A model generated the notes under the pieces. It did not search any database and had not been told where the DNA came from. It worked only from the letters and a program-made list of their open reading frames with translations. A stretch of 6,011 nucleotides of DNA. It comes from JBFGCT01 sp041581055. GTDB taxonomy: Bacteria > Actinomycetota > Acidimicrobiia > Acidimicrobiales > Ilumatobacteraceae. A program made the position numbers and the translations under genes. Location: the NCBI GenBank assembly GCA_041581055.1, contig JBFGCT010000214.1, positions 1 through 6,011 of the forward strand, written 5' to 3'. Each line of letters begins with the position of its first letter. Position 1 is the first letter of the stretch. Shown piece by piece: positions 5,627 to 6,011 of the stretch.

Positions 5627-5779
5627 TTGAAGCGAGTCATCTTGATCATCGCGTTGGGTGTGATCGCGACCGCCGCCGCCATTGCGCTGGCCAAGCGGTG
5701 CACCCGCGACGACGAGAGCGAGCGCGCCGGGTTCGGCGCGCCCATGGAGCGAGCAGAACCGCAGGCGAGAGCTTCCTGA
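5627..5779 (+). CDS. Small single-span membrane protein, 50 residues
   Basis: The frame runs TTG at 5627-5629 to TGA at 5777-5779. AAAGGAG (5616-5622) is 4 bases upstream of the TTG. In-frame upstream starts (TTG at 5534) fall inside a DosR-like box and lack an RBS. The product begins Met-Lys-Arg, then a hydrophobic segment 'VILIIALGVIATAAAIALA' (residues 4-22), then a basic/Cys step 'KRCTRDD' (23-29) and a short charged Glu/Arg/Ala-rich tail. This looks like a small inner-membrane protein. A Sec signal peptide without a clear cleavage site is the alternative. No family is recognised. It is transcribed divergently from the oxidase gene across a shared region with two DosR-like boxes, and is followed 33 bases later by a strong hairpin. 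That layout supports a genuine monocistronic gene. Function unknown; a role beside the copper oxidase is guesswork. Confidence 0.6.
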   Translation: MKRVILIIALGVIATAAAIALAKRCTRDDESERAGFGAPMERAEPQARAS

Positions 5780-5812
5780 GGGGGAATCGGACGTCGCGCG
5801 GCGTTCGCTCCA

Positions 5813-5845
5813 GCAACGGCCGGTGGATGACCCACCGGCCGTTGC
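5813..5845 (+). terminator. Strong 14-bp hairpin after the small membrane protein gene
   Basis: GCAACGGCCGGTGG (5813-5826) and CCACCGGCCGTTGC (5832-5845) are perfect reverse complements around a 5-base loop ATGAC. The stem starts 33 bases after the TGA at 5779. No T-tract follows on either strand, which is usual for actinobacterial terminators. Being symmetric, it could also stop transcription arriving from the right. Confidence 0.75.
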
Positions 5846-6011
5846 GCGTCCTGGACGAGCATCTCGGGTCGGAGGCGGTCGGCCAGCCAGGATGCGGCCG
5901 GGCATGGCCGCGGCGGGACGACGACGCTAGTGCCCTGACCGCAAACGTTTGCGGTGTTCCGCCGGCCGAGTTCGCCGCTCGCTGCGTTGCCGCTCCTCAC
6001 CGCAGGGCAAG
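5846..6011. other. Terminal stretch without a confidently callable gene
   Basis: Apart from the palindrome at 5938-5955, this stretch holds only a minor 6-bp dyad, GCGGCC (5894-5899) / GGCCGC (5906-5911). Two ambiguous edge frames exist. A minus-strand frame open from the right edge stops with TAG at 5929-5927 and would encode an Arg-rich 27-residue C-terminal tail. A plus-strand GTG at 5954 opens 'MFRRPSSPLAALPLL' to the edge, signal-peptide-like but with no RBS. Neither can be supported from this window alone. Confidence 0.4.
5938..5955. promoter_or_regulatory. 18-bp palindrome resembling a LacI/GalR-family operator
   Basis: ACCGCAAACGTTTGCGGT is a perfect palindrome with the AAACGTTT core and central CpG typical of LacI/GalR-family operators. 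It is close to the enterobacterial PurR consensus (CGCAAACGTTTGCG type). It probably controls a gene beyond the right edge, or one reading leftwards. A 7-bp stem with an ACGT loop, hence a small terminator, is the alternative. No LacI-family regulator is in the window. Confidence 0.5.

Noticed and set aside
5477..6000. Minus-strand frames of 142 and 171 codons across the divergent promoter, small gene and hairpin
   Set aside because: They run through the DosR-like boxes, the 14-bp hairpin and the small gene, and have low-complexity composition and no domain.
5927..6011. Minus-strand partial frame entering from the right edge and ending at TAG (5929-5927)
   Set aside because: Only 27 Arg-rich residues are visible, codon bias is not convincing, and it would place the LacI-type palindrome inside coding sequence. 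It cannot be decided without more sequence.

Overview
The window comes from a high-GC bacterial chromosome. Almost every codon third position is G or C. The content looks actinobacterial: a Tat-exported protein with a 'DVQGY' cell-surface domain, an Rv2525c-like (DUF1906) domain joined to LysM, and DosR-type boxes. An Acidimicrobiia-like lineage is possible, but that is inference from overall style and no marker gene settles it. There are no tRNA or rRNA genes, CRISPR arrays, insertion sequences or phage structural genes.

Bases 1-2252 (+ strand) hold an apparent operon. It starts with the C-terminal part of a sulfatase, which enters from the left edge and lacks its N-terminal formylglycine region. 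After 29 bases comes a crotonase-family (enoyl-CoA hydratase-like) protein that appears to lack both canonical catalytic glutamates. A convergent gap of 155 bases (2253-2407) follows; it contains weak dyads and no gene.

Bases 2408-5417 (- strand) hold three genes reading leftwards. The first transcribed is a membrane-anchored multicopper oxidase with an extra N-terminal blue-copper cupredoxin domain. Next is a DUF1906 glycoside-hydrolase-like protein with a C-terminal LysM, and last a small Tat-exported surface-type protein. Gaps of about 130 bases, each with its own ribosome binding site and candidate promoter or terminator signals, suggest these are separate units rather than one tight operon.

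Bases 5418-5626 form a divergent control region between the oxidase gene (-) and a 50-residue single-span membrane protein (+, 5627-5779). It carries two 14-bp dyads of the form GGGnC-N4-GnCCC, the pattern of DosR/DevR response-regulator boxes (hypoxia/nitric oxide/redox response in mycobacteria and relatives). This is the most interesting regulatory signal in the window. The small gene is followed by a strong 14-bp hairpin (5813-5845). Further on lies an 18-bp perfect palindrome with the CpG-centred core of LacI/GalR-family operators (5938-5955). The last 166 bases contain no gene that can be called with confidence.

No previously undescribed multi-gene system is evident. The parts worth following are the putative DosR-type control of the copper oxidase and small membrane protein, the domain architecture of the oxidase, and the atypical active site of the crotonase.
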